DNA from: Tricholoma matsutake | Taxonomy: Eukaryota > Basidiomycota > Agaricomycetes > Agaricales > Tricholomataceae | Direction of reading: 5' to 3' | Assembly: GCA_026075535.2 (NCBI GenBank) | Contig: AP026538.1 | Location: forward strand, 8,866,001-8,930,000 | DNA: 64,000 bases | In this document: piece by piece, positions 32,605-45,340 of the stretch | How positions within the stretch are numbered: position 1 is the first letter of the stretch | How the letters are laid out: each line of letters starts with the position of its first letter | The notes under the pieces: generated by a model | What the model saw: the letters and a program-made list of their open reading frames with translations, nothing else | Databases searched by the model: none | Told to the model about the DNA's origin: nothing | Position numbers and translations under genes: made by a program

Positions 32605-35600
32605 TGCTGCGAAGTAGGTTTATGTCCAGTTCAATCGCAAATCGAGATATTCAATGGTGAAACACTTACTATGTATGATGGTCGCCATACCGCGCTGTTG
32701 TCAATGTCATTCAAACCCTCAGATATCACAAGGATAACTAAATGAACCCGTACTAACCTTCTTCGAAGTAGTCGCTTCTCGGGCGGTGATCGAACGTCAT
32801 TGTCAGCCTGCGAGTCGGGTGTCATTACACGCTTCCTATTGCGGAGGTTGGGGAAGAAAGTTCTGTCTTTCGTGGTCACCTACGTCCTATCCTCCTTCGA
32901 GTCGTTCACCCATTACTTACATACTGCATCCGATTCAGATTCCGGTAGATGCCAATCATCGCCTTCCGAGTACGCTTCGCACTATTATATTAGCAGGAAG
33001 CATTAATCCATTCTCTGCCTTTACGCTATTTCAGATGATTAGACAACGATCTGAGGAGAAAGGAAATCGTCGAACCTGCCTAACTTCTGGCTTTGTGCAG
33101 AGATCGCGTAGTTACCATGATGCTCGCTATCTCCAACTTCTACATCAAACTCTACAATTTGTCGACCAGATCGTTATACATAAGGGATTTACCCAGGATT
33201 TACGTACTGTCTCCGACTTTCACAAACAACGAGAGCCAAGGTCAGAGGGTGGCGTGGGATATCGATGTACCGGGAGCTTTCTCAGAAGAGCGATGGTCCA
33301 GCCAGTGTTCGACCGCGGTCAAGAAGATCGGGTACTATGAGTTATGATAGGCCAGTGTTGATGTTCTCATACCTTGTATGTGAACTGTTTTTGTTACATC
33401 ATTACATGCGAGATAGTAACCACTGGCACGGTTTATCTCTACACTCTTCCTTCTATTATACTTGGTGCCGAACTAGGTGCCAGGAAATCACCATAAGCCG
33501 TTACTGCATAACTCTCGAATCCGACGTAATAGACTTCGAAAGCATAAAGAACAGAATTCTGAACGAACTATAATAGAAAGTTTCTTGTACACCAGAGCAC
33601 TGGATACGACGTAATACCCTCTTGAGATATTATATCTTCCGTCCTTTGTGTGCTTTCCAAAGTTTAAGACCGTCCCTCCAGCGCGGGGGCCATAATACCG
33701 GTGGAAATTTACATTACCTTCCCCTTCCCCCTGGTCATTGTCGTCGACAAGTGCGGTCCTCGATATAGGTTGTGTACATAGTAGAGCGAGGCACTGATCG
33801 GACATATATTCGGATTCTGAACGTTGAACTCCGATCAATCATTTCGTAAACCGTGCAGTATGTACATAGAAGCTTGGAAGTGAAGCACAATGTTTGGCGA
33901 AAATGGAGATGACAGAAACAATATAAATGTGAAAATTCAGACACTGAATCTTCCAGAAAATCTTTAGAATTAGTAATCGCATTAATTATTGCAAGTGGAA
34001 TAGGTACAGTTGTCAAAAATTAATTCGAAAGAGGCAGTGGAGAACCAGAACTTGAATACAACGCATCTGACTCACAGTGACAGAAAAGTCAGATGCCACC
34101 CTAACAACGTCTTTAGGTGGTGTAGGTGAATCAGAGGGTGTAGCCGAAATTCGTCATCACATTTGACCTAAATGACGAAACCACGATGATATTTTAGTAA
34201 CAGCTAGCGATGGGAGTACAAACCGCCGGCAATACCAGTGCTTCAGTGTTCCATGCCGCAAGGCATCCAATTCAGGGTTAATAACGTTTAAGGGTCTGTC
34301 ATTGAGCCACTGAGTCGCTTCCAGGTTTGAGTACCTGTTACGCTATGTACTTCAATGGAGCACCGGAACCGTCCGGGAGGAATGAATGGAGGTAGTGCCA
34401 AAAGGGTCACGACTCACAGACTTTGCGCGACGCCTACGTATGTACATACGAAGAAAGATGCGATCGAGACAGTCACATCAAAATGCCTTCAAATGCCCAT
34501 GACACCCACTGCACAAGACTTCATGCGAATTTAGTCATCCATCATTTAGCTGACGGGCCGACTGATGGGTTTATGTAGTGTCAAGTATATCGTGACTTTC
34601 AGGAATATTCACGGAAATAAACTTACTCCAATGCATTGGCACGTTCGGTTGACGGGGTCCGCACCGCACTCCACTCGAGTCTTCCAATGCAGGGAGCTGA
34701 GGGAAACATATCCCCGAGTACGTGTGGTCAGGACCAGCTGCACCCTTAGCGCTCGGTTGTGGGTCCGAATATCAGGAAACCGTGTATCATGACACCTGTC
34801 TGTGCGTAAGTCTATTGTGAATGCAAATCGTCCATATGGTTGGGGAGGAATGGAGGATTCGACCCTATCTGAGAAGTACATGATGCGGCAGACCGGGATG
34901 GGAATTGCTTGGCTTCACATGCTACAAAACTGCCACTGGGGGTTACTTCGGATTGTGGAAGCTTGATAAAAAGGAATTGAGTACGGACAGGCATCCGAAT
35001 TCACTAAGGGCATGAGGAGCAGTCCTACTTAGATGAGGCGGCGAAGTCGTTGTCATCTCGTAACTCTTCATGGTCTTAAGTAAGTAGCCCGAAGACGTCA
35101 TCTGACCACAAAAATGCTTGAGCAGAGTAACACGCGACCTGCCCCTCAGCTTTCCTATATTGTATTCATCGATGTGTCTCTGTATATTCCTCCGAGCCAT
35201 CCGAAGTATCGAGATGCTAGAAGGCATGGCTGATGAGTAACATGTACAGCCAGCCAGATCTGTATTGACGAGAAACTTCAACTTAAAGAAGTAAAGTTAT
35301 ACCTTCAGTTTTTTACCATACCTACCGCCAGCCATCTAGTCATAAGTGATGTCGATGACTAGGCATCACACCTCAGGAGGATTATTTAATCGTGTTGACA
35401 ATTAACACCAGCCACTTGGTGCAAACAATCCTGATACAGAGCCAAGGGGCACTTGTGAGTCACGATTTTGGGTTTGGAACTTGTCCAGTTTCGTGAAACT
35501 TTGGCCTTTTCTAGCCACCGGGTAAATGAGAAGTCAGAACCCCGCGAAGAAATGCGGAGAAACCCGTATTATTATTAATCTCGGTTTACTTTGCGGGGCT

Positions 35601-36002
35601 GTTACATAAACAGTATGTTGACCTGGTGTCATGTCACGGCTAACATCATCAAGTTCAAGTTCAAGTTGAAATGGTTGGTACTATTGGAGAAATATGGCGA
35701 ACAGCCTGGCCTCTACGGTAAAGTCATTCCCAAGAGCAAAGCTGGGTCCAAGCTGTAGAGCTTGTAGAAGGCTATGCGGCACAAAATGCGGACTTGCCGA
35801 GACAGCCGGAAATGGCAATCAAATTTTTATAAAACCAAAATTTTACCGAGAGCACATGTTGACCAATTCCATCGACATCCTTCCACATATCATGTATTCA
35901 AACTTGTAGTGTCCCTTGTATCAGTTTATCTGTCTTTCTTACTTGTATGAAACTTCCTTTCTTCAATTTCATCCCCGCAGGTCTTCCAGCGATTATTCTA
36001 CC
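32605..36002. other. Long interval without a supported gene
   Basis: Open frames of up to 184 codons (32786-33340, plus) and 116 codons (33488-33838, minus) show no domain, splice pattern or coding bias I would trust. A GC-rich hairpin-like pair (CCCCGCGAAG and CTTTGCGGGG) sits at about 35541-35598. An unconfirmed 71-codon frame at 35694-35909 precedes the zinc-finger gene and may be its 5' leader. Confidence 0.45.
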
Positions 36003-37820
36003 ATGAATTCTGCGATTTCTGTACGTAAAATTTTTATCTTCTCCGGTCCCCTTGAGTAACCAACTTTGATTGAACAGCAATCTGATGTGGCTTCTAGCCT
36101 GCTATCTTTGTCTGTCGCTGCAGCTAATGCTGCACCACTCCCAGAGCCTTCATCGTCGTTGGGAAGTGTGGGAGTAAACGGAAATTTGGGTACAGCTTTG
36201 GTGTCACCACCGCCTCTCACCGCCAGTGTTGGCTCAGGGGCAAAGCAACATCGAAGGTTGGCTTCTACTGGGAAGGCTAGGAGAAGACTGAGTGATGCGC
36301 GAGATGCAGCCAGTCGCCCCTTGTACGTGCTATTTTTTATACACACGTCATTTGTTTTCGCCGTGTTGGCCCGCCGCGATGTTATATCTTTTTAATTATT
36401 CCACCGCAACAAATGACATGCTGATGCATTTCTATCGTCTTCTAGACCAGCAGCTGCGTTGCAGAGTACAGCAGCTCTGTCACTTGCGTCTCTGTCTCTA
36501 TCGTCCTCCCCGCCGGTAGTCCCACCGTTGTCATCATCACTGACAGCCGCGTCCAACATCTTAAATGATGCCCACCCCAATTGCATTAACAAGCCGATGA
36601 ACGAGGAGACCAATGGGTCCATTGACGACCCTATGAAGAGGAGCACTAATGCAACTCCCATCCCTATCGGCACCAGCAAATCTGGAAGGAAGAGAGGCAT
36701 GGATCACAAGTGCGAGAGCTGCTCCAAGGAAAGTTCTCTGCCCTTGCGCGTTCGTATTCGCCCTCCCGCAAGCGTCTGAAATCGCCTCTTCTTCCGCTGT
36801 CTACAGATTTACCGTCACCCGTCTTGCCTCATCAAGCACCGCTGGGAGCACACCCCTCACTGGCGCGAAGCTTCTAAATTTGTTCTCAGCAAGCATCAGC
36901 AGGTGCAGCTCCTCGAGGTAAGTTTAATAAATTATATACCTCATCAATCAAAAATTTCAATCCATCTCCAGGCAGCTGCAATTCTCTCACATTTGTCACC
37001 GTCCTCCGCATCCGGCACTTCCCTCCCGGACGACCGCTCCCTCTGGCCCTCCTTCCTCTCTGGCGGTTCCCTTCCCAAAGTCGACTCCACGAGCCTCGGC
37101 CAGAATGGTACCTCCGTGCCTGTCACGTCGTATCCCGTTTCGAGCTCCGTCCCAGGGCATTTCTTGCGTGCCCCTCCTGGCTCTGGTCCGCGTCTGCATG
37201 ACTATGCTATCCCGTCCACGAACGGCGCCAGTGGAATTACCCAGCTACGTCCAGGCCTCATCTCAGTACCCACTGGTCCCGAGGCAGTTACTTCTAGCGG
37301 CACTGGCGTCACCACACCTGCTATCCCCGTGCCCCTCCGTAATAGTGGTCATGCATTAGTAAATGGAGGGTACCATACCGATTCCGCATATCGTGGTGCG
37401 ACATCAGGCGCCTCGGCCTCCCCTTATGAGAATGGGATTGTCACGGGCACATCGTACGTTTCTTCAAACGGCGACGGCGGGTGGTCACTCCCGCGCTCCT
37501 CTATTCGCTCTGTGTCTGTATCGTCGCATTCAGCCTCGCGTTCTCGGTCGGGCTCTGCGAGCGACGAGGAGAGCGTGGATGCTGATGCTTATGGTGGCGC
37601 TTTGGATGAGTACGGGCCGTCGCGCTACGATGATCCGTATGGTCGGGGCAGACGGACATGGAAGAGGGAAGAAGATGAGATGGAGATGGAGATGGAGATG
37701 GAAATAAGTGTTGGTTTTAGCGTGAGAGAGGAGGATGAGAGTAACGATATTAATAGAAGTGTCCGGAAGACGATGGAGCCGGAGTGGGATGGGTTGGAGA
37801 TGGATATGGATATGGATTGA
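36003..37820 (+). CDS. C2H2 zinc-finger protein, probable nuclear regulator
   Basis: Five exons: 36003-36020, 36078-36322, 36446-36728, 36807-36917 and 36972-37820 (1506 nt, 501 aa). Low-complexity Ala/Ser-rich N-terminus with the basic block TGKARRRLSDARDAA. There is a single C2H2 finger at residues 177-197: CESCSK, IYRHPSC, then LIKHRWEH (C-x2-C-x12-H-x3-H). Next come HWREASKFVLSKHQQVQLLE and AAAILSHLSPSSASGTSLPDDRSLWPSF, a block I recall as strongly conserved in an uncharacterised family of fungal zinc-finger proteins. The C-terminal half is Ser/Gly-rich and disordered, with a GAGATG microsatellite coding a Met/Glu run. To obtain the canonical finger, exon 3 must be spliced at GGAAAGT (GA instead of GT at 36729). 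A GT donor at 36750 keeps the frame but inserts seven residues. The target genes are unknown. Confidence 0.8.
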
Positions 37821-38864
37821 TTTGAACTGGCAGCATGCATCGTCTTACAAACAAGCGGCGGAGGTCGGTACCAGCACCACAGGTTGCACAATTTCCCCGA
37901 TTCTGAATCTACCAAGGAAACAATCCCTCTTTCATTTTCCCCAAATTGCTTGCATCTTTCGAATTCTCCGACATTCTCATGGTTTCTTCCTTTGCAAACC
38001 CCTCTCCTTTCTTTTACCTTTCACTTCGCTTCCTTTTGTTCATCAGCTTTCCAATTTGCATGGGTTTTATGTCGCGCACCACAACAACGTCACTCCTTAT
38101 CTAATTCCCCCATTTTCTCCCTTCTCTTCTAGCTCTTATTTACATATTCCACTAGCCCCCCCGCCTTCTTTCCATCCTGTGGCCTCCGTGTTTCCTCAAT
38201 CGTCCTGGGTCTGGACACTTATCAAATTATCAATTCAGCCTCCCCAATGTATGTACTACTGTCTGCTCTCATGAATAAATAAAAAAATATTGTTTGTTGT
38301 AAGTATCTTCGTTGCGGAGATCAGGCGGGTGGAGGGGGCGGTCCAAGAAAAGTTTGACGTTTGACGTTTAGAAGATATCAGGGCTGTCTGTTAACTCAAT
38401 CGTCAAATGTTTGGGTTTTCCAACCCCACGCAACATCGCTCCTGAGGCCTGAGATCTGACAAGTGACTTGAATCTACTTGGTGACTCAAAAGTTACTTTT
38501 GGTAATTGCATTGCACCTTGATAATATGCGGCGTATGACATTATGAGCTTTCCATGATTTAATCTTTTGTTCGGGACCTAAGTAGCCAAGGACTATACTA
38601 GGGACAAGGAAATAATGTATATTATAGTATTCGATAACGTATGTGGCATAAGTAAGACTTTTCTACCCATGATAATCAATGATGGAAATAGATAGTAAGA
38701 GATCTGCGAGTAGGATTAAGTATGGACAGCCAACGATGTACATAGAACACGATGTATACGATGGCATAAATAACACTTTTGCCCATGATAATCACTGATC
38801 ATGATGGAAATAAATAGGAAGAGATCTGCGATTAGGATCAGAGGCCATGGAACACGAATATGTG
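37821..38864. other. Intergenic region with an imperfect direct duplication
   Basis: 38632-38719 and 38752-38841 share GGCATAA, ACTTTT, CCCATGATAATCA, GATGGAAATA and AGAGATCTGCGA in the same order, an old tandem duplication of about 90-120 bp. No gene seen. Confidence 0.6.
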
Positions 38865-39864
38865 TTATGATGAGATATTTAGAAGCTGCTGCGCAGCGAG
38901 AACGAAACGTCCATATAGCGATGGAAGCAGCACGCCGAACAAGAACGCAACGATCAATCTGAAGTCGATCGCACCCAGTGCGCCTGGCAGTTTTTTATAG
39001 TACGAGTTGCTTGGAGCAGTTGCGCTCCACGTATCCGCGTGGCTGGGGGTACTAGTCGTAGGCTGGAATACCTGGTCCGTCACATGGGCAGATACCAACC
39101 CTCGCAGGCCGTCAAGACTCTTGGTATTCCGCTCCTCCCACCACCGCTTCATCCCCGACTGAACACGTGGCGAAGTCGATGAAGAGAAACCCTCCGCAAG
39201 CTCGCACTCTCGATCTGTGGCCTCTTTTTTTGCTGCCCATTGGAGAAGCTGTCCACGGTGTGATTTAAATTCATAAAAAGGGACAGAGTAGCCGCATGTC
39301 TGAAGGGAGGATAAGAAGTTGGAGAGAAGTAAAAATGACAGTCACCGTAACGCACAGTGGACACTTTGATAATGTCGAGAACGATTGCAGCACGAGATCC
39401 AGCGTGCCTAACTCCTTCTGGAAGGAGAGCGTTGTATTCAGGAGTGCCAAATTCGTGCACCGATCCTATGTTACGACATGCCAGGGTCAGCGGCGTCAAA
39501 AAAAAGAGTGACGAGACTGGATTGGCACGAACCTCTGCCATAGAGTCGTGTAATTCTTGGCGGCCCTTCATATGCATTGAGCATGATTGTGACTCTACCG
39601 TTCTCGCGTATGTGAGCGATGGTTTCCACGCCTATTCCGGGAGTTAGGTAAAGGCGAAGCGAAAGAAAGACATCGCATACCAGAGCCCGATAAATCCTCG
39701 TACCAGACCTTTCGTGAATTGGCGACGTGAAAAGTACCCTCGACACCCTTGGGTGAGATGTTGACTAGTCCATCGGCTGCGAGAGGAGCTGAGGCTACGA
39801 AGAACATTTGCTGTTTCTCGATCCACGCTATAAGGAAATCGGGTATTTCACCAAACATCTGCAT
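38865..39864 (-). CDS. Pyridoxamine 5'-phosphate oxidase-like (PPOX class) protein with C-terminal membrane segment
   Basis: Four exons on the minus strand: 39864-39681, 39631-39533, 39465-39356 and 39299-38865 (828 nt, 275 aa). Introns are GTATGC...AATAG, GTTCGT...CATAG and GTGCGT...TTCAG. The N-terminal half fits the FMN-binding split-barrel family: EIPDFLIAWIEKQQMFFVASAP, VNISPKGVEGTFHV, then RVTIMLNAYEGPPRITRLYGRG. CGYSVPFYEFKSHR then closes the fold. The last about 33 residues include a hydrophobic stretch (LIVAFLFGVLLPSLYGRFVL) likely to anchor the protein in a membrane. Members use or bind FMN, but substrate specificity varies widely; I do not claim it makes pyridoxal phosphate. The ATG at 39862-39864 gives the usual start for this fungal subfamily. 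Confidence 0.85.
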
Positions 39865-42800
39865 GGTGGGAAGTAGGTTGCAGACGAAGATTGGAGGAAG
39901 GGTATCGATAGCAACTTGGGCACATTCAAGAAGACTGTCTGATTTAAGGCAGGACTAGGATACACATAAAGCCGGTTTCTCCATCTGCACACAGTTGGCA
40001 TAGTTCGGTTTGCCGACTATGGCGGGCGACGAGTCAATCAAGCAGCTTAGTACACAGGGCATGCCGGGATGCATGATGCTAATGAATTGAATGAACACAA
40101 GGTAGGTACGGAAATGACACAGGTGACTGGTGACCTGCGGGCAGCTGATGCAATTTTTTTGCTCACCTCTCACAGAATCCGAAAAATCCTGGTTTCGCCA
40201 AATCAGTCACAGCGCTATTGAAGATCAGCTGCAAGGTTTCTACAGATATGACTAGCTGATGGTGCTTCTGTGTTGAGAAATGTCTTCCGGATAAATCCAT
40301 TCAATGATCGCGTCAAAGCAAGGGCCGAGGTATGTACTAGTTCCTGTGTGGTCCCAAGTGAAAACGATAACCGTGCGAAAGTTGTGGTTGCGCGCTAAAC
40401 CAAATTTGAAATTTACGAGCTTCTTCCTCGCGTTGAGTCGCTCCCACAGCTATTAGTAATGAGGTGAGTACCGATAATTTTAGGGCAGAAGACAGGGTAA
40501 TCGAAAAGCGTGTTGAGCACGGATTAATTATTATCGTTAGATTATCGCGTCTTTCATCATACATTAAATAATCCGACGCAAAAAAACCAAAAAACAAGGT
40601 TCAGGGTAATTTCAACTTTTCATAAACTTGGTTCCAGGAACCCAGAGGAACCCGTGGGGCGACACAGGGTTCCAATCGTATGCGTGCCGGCGGGATGTGT
40701 ATGACTTTGCCTGTAGACGCCTGTGGAGAGCCGCAATTCCACGATCGCGACGCAGTTTGAACTTTGAAGTGACGCATGCCATCCTATTTTTCGCTAAGAG
40801 TCATTCTTTTTTGCTTCACTGATCTTTAGATCTCCCGCAGGAGAAATAAAGATAGATAAAGATCCAATAAAAAATCAGGTTCGCAAAACCTCCGAGCGTG
40901 AGGCTGGCATGTCGATCCTGGCAATCATTATGATTTGGTTATGATGCATAAAACGTCCACACTGCATTTCGCAAAGGTGCTACGTTGTGGGTGATGAAAA
41001 TACTGTCCATACTTCGCTAATCTCTTCACTCAGTCCTGAACAACCTTGGTAAGTCTGAACTTTGTCTACGTTTTGGTTCACGGCAGAGAAACCTACAGGT
41101 AAACAAAGGTTCATCCGAGTCCCACGAACCAAACATCAGTGCTATCAATCCAATCCGCTGATTAGCATGATCAATCTAGGCGCTTCAGAACACAGTCTTG
41201 AGCAGGCAAGGCAGCCGGAACTGGCCCTCACGTCCATCATCACACGGCAATCTTGTCTAGACAATTGGCCCCGTCCAATCATTTCGGTGTTCTAGACACG
41301 AGTCGGCAGCTTCTCATGGAGTATATTTTACATCGTCATATGTCCAGCTAAATCCCGTTTCAGGCTTCCTTGCTGCTTTTGGCATTCCGGATAAGTACTG
41401 AAACAGGGGGAGACTAACCTCGTCGAACGTGGATACCGTGTGCTAGACTTCGCAGCGTGTCAGCCCTTTATCTATGGATGCGGCCTTCCATCGGATGTCA
41501 TCGCAAAGAAATGGAACCGTAGGGGTCACTTGCACAGGTATAACTCGACAGTATGACGTGCCTAGCCTCATTGTCTTTAGGTTAAATCCATTCTAAGCCC
41601 TCACCACGAGGACATCTAATCAGAGACAAATACTGAGAATAAGAGCCTCGTTGTGCTTCTCGTGGTCTTTGCGATGCCCTTATCGGAGATCCCTTCGCTT
41701 AGTCTTTTGCTAGCGGGTGGAAACGCGGATGGAAAGAGTTAAGACTAAGGTACAGGAATATGATCACACCGTCAAATGTTGGTCAAATGCTCGTTACGCT
41801 CATCGAGTCTTGTTTGTGCTGTCGAGGTTGAATTGGCTCAGTCGTTCTCCTCGGCCCCGATGTGCTTTGACACGCGTCCCGGATCTTTCGCCCGCGGCAA
41901 ATGACATAGTATCCAACCGTCTTGTTAGAAGCGGAAGAAGACAAGAGATGGAAGTTCATGCATGCATGGACCAGGGTTGACAGCAACTTTCCCAATACCG
42001 ATGAATAATGATATACCTGGGGGGCTGACTCGTAGGCCTTTTGATTTCCGGATCACCAAGTGATCACCTGGACCAATTCTTTTTCGCGCAGCCTCCGCAT
42101 AATCAAATTGTCACGCTAAAAAGAACGATATAAGGCTAAAGCGGCTAAACCCGGGAACATTCGCCGTTTTGCATTCCCTGAATTCTACATCGTCCCGTCT
42201 ATTAATACAATGAATGACTGCTATTTACTAAACTGCGACTCACATCTCCGAGGGTAATTGTGATGGCTTCAGCGGCAGCGGAAGACTACGATCGACACTT
42301 GCCGGCGGCAAGGTCGGTTCCTCGCTATGTGGCTGTGACTGCCATCATATAGTTCCGTCACTCTGTGTTGCCACCTTCAAGCGATCAACCATGCGAGATT
42401 ACCCACAAGGGGTTTCTCAGAGATTGGGGGAATGCGCTCTTAGATCGACGAAACAGTGTTCCTCAGTGTTACCTCATGGCCAAGCTTAGTGCATATGTGC
42501 ATGTTGTACGCTTCCTTCAACTCACGTACAGCTTACTGATTACTGACGCAAGTCTCAGGCTGACGTTGTGAATACGTTTCAGAATGACTGCTGAACAACT
42601 CCTGAAACAGCGGATACGAGCTCCGCACGCGACCGAGGCTCAGGTCTACTCGTTGATCGATTCGTTGACGGTTCCACATTAGCTCAGTGAGTCCAGCTCA
42701 TCTGGACGATCATTACTTGGCACGTACTTACTTTTGGCATGCTCCGCGACAAGGAAAAGGTGTTCGAAAAGAAGTCGAATCCGTACATTTTCATCAACTT

Positions 42801-43424
42801 CCACAAAAAAATCATATCTATCAATCTCACTGTAGGCCCATTCTGTTGTCGTCACGGGATCCCTCGATATGCAATCCTCATAAAAGCGAGGGATGGGGCG
42901 ACTTATATTGTAGTTATGTCTCGGTTCAACGTAATATACATACTAGAAAAAAAGGGGTGTACTTTACTTTTACAATGAATGCCAGTGATTCATGGCTGCT
43001 CTCACTGCTCTCCAGGAGATCAATATGTTAGGCCTTGTTATCCACTCTTCCCCTTCTAAATCCACCCCACACTGCGATCTAACTCCCTGGTCATCCCCCT
43101 GCGCACGATGATCATGAGCAATACTCGCACGATGCTGCCAGTTTCAACCGTGACAATGACGCTGCGTCGCTGCCAGCCCCATAGAGTAGGTTTGGGGATA
43201 ACTATCGCTAGTGCATGCGCAGCGAGTTGGTGGGGTGAGATGGAAAGGTTCGTTTGCATAGTACATAGGCTGCACCACACGACACGTTTGCATGCCGAAC
43301 CCACGACCAGGAAAACTGTAACCAGAACAATGGCTCCCGCGGAGAACAATGAGACGAGCCCAAGATACCAAACACTGTTAGATAGACAAACAGCTGTCTT
43401 GAGACCACTGGTGACTGCTGGCAC
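39865..43424. other. Long interval without a supported gene
   Basis: Scattered open frames under 140 codons. One on the minus strand (43056-43463) has two hydrophobic segments that could be a relic of a fungal multi-pass membrane protein, but it runs into the repeat at 43425, so I give it no call. Otherwise there is nothing I can name. Confidence 0.4.
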
Positions 43425-43695
43425 TGACCTGTGTTTCCCACAGAAACACAGCCTCAAAAACATGTTTTAAGATTTCTGATTTGTATATCCTTTGGATATT
43501 CTCAAGTTAGAAGTTAGACAAAATACTAAGGAAATATTTTACATGTATCCAAGCTGTATCTGCAAGAAAAAGAAAAAGTGTATCCTACAATGTTTCTTTC
43601 AGATCTATTCTGGAAACATTTGGTTCCTTTGTGTACTAGTCAAAGAAACAGTTTATATGTAATTATAGCTGTATCTGCAGAAAACACTCAACATG
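43425..43695 (-). repeat. Dispersed repeat R1, copy A
   Basis: It reads, in reverse, the same sequence as 54465-54755. Shared words include GAAACACA(G/A)CCTCA, TGATTTGTATATCCTTTGGAT, AATACTAAGGAAATATTTTACATGTA and CTACAATGTTTCTTTCAGATC. It has no coding content and is probably a fragment of an unidentified element. Confidence 0.75.
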
Positions 43696-44090
43696 TACTT
43701 GTCCAGTTGGGCCATGGCTATGCCTGGCATGAATGAGTCCTCACTTCATGGACTTTTTTTTCTTTAGTCTGCAATTATTTTCAACCGACTCCCATCGCGC
43801 CACTGAAAAGATGCATAGGATACCAAGATGAACAGGAAGGCGAGGCTCGAACAAAGTTAAGTAGATGGAATTGGACGAAAGACAAAATGAGCCATGAAAA
43901 CACCTTCCTGTCTTCTTAGATTAGTCTTTAGAAAAACTCACCTATCCCGATCATATGCACTATTTTTGGCTACCAAGATCGATGATGACATAAGTGGCAA
44001 ATAAACTCGTTTAGTTACCGGAGATGACGTCTACGCTTTTCGGACCTCCTGGTCGATCGGCGTTAATCGGCGTTCTCGTAAAATCTTCGT
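43696..44090. other. Interval between repeat R1 and the MITE
   Basis: No gene seen. Confidence 0.35.
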
Positions 44091-44098
44091 AGTATCGC

Positions 44099-44910
44099 AG
44101 GACCCCCAAAAATCCCCCTATATGTATCTGCCGAATCCGGATAAAATTTGACATTTTGGCGGTCAGGTATGTGCCAATTCGGATAAGATTGGGCCTGATT
44201 TCAATGTGTATGCCAAGAATCTGGACAAAATTAGTGTAATTAGTAGGTATGTTCCCAATCCGGATAAGCTTTCAGGGTAACCTGGAGTGTTCAACTTGAA
44301 GAAATATACTGAAATATATCACAGAAAATTAGCAATAGGAATAGACAATATATTCGGGTAAGGAGACTCAGAACAGCATCAATACTCGTACTCTTCCAAA
44401 TTCTCTTGCCAGATGTTCAAAAATGGCTATTCTCGACCTATCTCAGGCTGGGGATAGTACTGTTTTGTTTGACAAGACACAGTGGATTGGCTGTGGAAAA
44501 CACTTCCCAGAATTCCCTCCAGCAAACCTGCAAGAATATTGTGAGGCCTTGCTGACTATACCAGCGAAAGAAGAACATGCACTACTCCCCAACATTGAGC
44601 TTAGCATTACAGAACTTTTAAACCGCATACTCCTGACAACTTCCAAGACTGAAATATAGGTGTTTTATTGCTTGGAATTTATGTACACACCCTCCACTAT
44701 GGCGCCAGAGCGCTGTAGAATCCAAAAAATAGGTATTTTAGAAGAAAATGCTGATTTTTCATATGTCACTTCCATTTGTCCAGATAAAATCGTGCCTAAA
44801 CCTATGTGTGTGCCATTATCTGGATGAAATCGGTGCCTGAGTGGAAAAAAATTGTCTGGATAAGGATTTTTTTTGTGGAACATACCTTAGTAGGGGCTTT
44901 TGGGGGTCCT
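44099..44910. mobile_element. Non-autonomous TIR element with 8-bp target duplication
   Basis: 812 bp. The left end is AGGACCCCCAAAAATCCCCC and the right end is the inverse of AGGACCCCCAAAAGCCCC. AGTATCGC is present exactly on both sides (44091-44098 and 44911-44918). The left 200 bp has four direct copies of a word like ATCCGGATAAAAT, and the right 150 bp has three copies like ATCTGGATAA or TCCAGATAA. A 79-codon frame at 44423-44659 has no known domain. An 8-bp duplication suggests hAT or P superfamily; the AGGACC terminus is not a classical hAT end. Confidence 0.8.
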
Positions 44911-44918
44911 AGTATCGC

Positions 44919-45340
44919 CTTGACTTCAGATGTTGAATTTTAACCTATTCCTTAACTCAAAAATTAAGTTTTTTAAAGTGCCCTGAACAGCCAAGCTCTA
45001 CAATGACAGCCCATTTGACCAGGATTATGCTTCCTGAGACAATAAAACTACCATGGAACCGCTGTGAAACAGTGGTGATGGTTGGCAAAAAAGAAGGCCA
45101 AAACAAACAGAGGCCAATACAGCCCACGCAGAACAGCAATTGACGAACGGAAGTTCGGGGACATCTTGTAGCTGGGTGCTGATGCTGGACAATTACAAGA
45201 TTACTTAGTCAACGGGCCCTTTCTCGAGGCAGTCTAATAAAATGAGATCTATAAAATCACTACAAATAAATTGAATGAAATAAAAATATAATGTGAAGAA
45301 TGGTTAGTATGGAGTACAAGAGGATGTTGGATATAAGCTA
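44919..45340. other. Intergenic, no gene seen
   Basis: No supported features. Confidence 0.35.

Noticed and set aside
32786..33340. 184-codon frame between the MITE and the zinc-finger gene
   Set aside because: No domain, no splice-supported extension, and overlapping frames of similar length.
35541..35598. GC-rich hairpin as terminator or riboswitch
   Set aside because: Pairing is imperfect, with no neighbouring gene end to attach it to.
43056..43463. 135-codon minus-strand frame with two hydrophobic stretches
   Set aside because: It starts inside dispersed repeat R1 and has no recognised family; at most a relic.
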